From Neisseria perflava (GTDB lineage: Bacteria > Pseudomonadota > Gammaproteobacteria > Burkholderiales > Neisseriaceae): a stretch of 64,000 nucleotides of DNA. Position numbers and translations under genes: made by a program. Below the pieces are notes generated by a model, which was not told the DNA's origin, searched no databases, and saw only the letters and a list, made by a program, of their open reading frames with translations. The DNA is taken from positions 1,116,001 through 1,180,000 of the forward strand of contig NZ_CP136962.1 of the NCBI RefSeq assembly GCF_002863305.2, in the 5' to 3' direction. Every line of letters starts with the position of its first letter. Positions within the stretch are counted from its first letter, which is position 1. Shown here one piece after another: positions 63,986-64,000 of the stretch.

Positions 63986-64000
63986 AATGAGTTTCCTTTA

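Overview
The window is chromosomal DNA of a Neisseria species, most likely a commensal of the N. subflava/flavescens type. The basis is the DNA uptake sequence (DUS): almost every copy is AGGCCGTCTGAA (the AG dialect), often as inverted pairs acting as terminators between genes, whereas meningococci and gonococci mainly use ATGCCGTCTGAA. I saw no Correia or dRS3 repeats. The species call is an inference.

Region 1 (about 1-47.6 kb) is ordinary core chromosome. It holds cysH, dinB, sbp, a DUF4198 protein, a DUF5672 protein, mutS, a DUF4424 protein, panC/panB, two tRNA-Thr genes, a spermidine-synthase-like gene, an alpha/beta hydrolase, a NUDIX gene, a NERD-domain gene, folB/plsY (divergent), ssb with an MFS exporter, a Tat-type lytic transglycosylase, ppx-rbfA-truB-nnrE, a SUFU-domain gene, crcB, a COG3235 membrane protein, ftsK, aqpZ, radC, a putrescine uptake operon (potGHI) followed by a PuuB-like oxidase, trxB, smpB, a cold-shock gene, clpS-clpA, tkt, ccoG-fixH, and pgsA fused in frame to an HELTH-motif protein. 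A tRNA array follows: five tRNA-Gly(GCC), tRNA-Cys(GCA), a second aberrant Cys-like tRNA, and tRNA-Leu(UAA).

Region 2 (about 47.6-62.9 kb) is an accessory island next to tRNA-Leu. It starts with the C-terminal half of a tyrosine recombinase cut off by an IS1595-family (IS1016-like) element. A nearly identical IS in opposite orientation lies at 61.6-62.4 kb, so 12.8 kb is bracketed by inverted IS copies. The left half is a scrapyard of plasmid and phage parts: a replication-like ORF with an amber stop, a YefM/YoeB toxin-antitoxin pair with TGTACA operators, a small DNA-binding-like gene beside a helically phased ACAAC repeat array and an oriT-like site, an orphan nucleotidyltransferase, a UmuD-like gene with a truncated umuC, and a dead zeta-toxin gene.

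The right half (55.19-61.35 kb) is the most interesting part. It is an intact, tightly packed seven-gene operon encoding three different dynamin/GTPase-like proteins, a membrane-anchored coiled-coil protein, a YkgJ-type cysteine-cluster protein, a HEPN protein with a canonical RNxxxH RNase motif, and a two-CxxC zinc ribbon. It is AT-rich and has no AG-dialect DUS that I could see. It does carry exact DUS of other Neisseriaceae dialects (AGGCTACCTGAA, Eikenella type; AGGCTGCCTGAA, Simonsiella type). I infer transfer from another genus of the family and propose a membrane-acting GTPase/HEPN abortive-infection type defence system. Core genes resume at hldD on the right edge.
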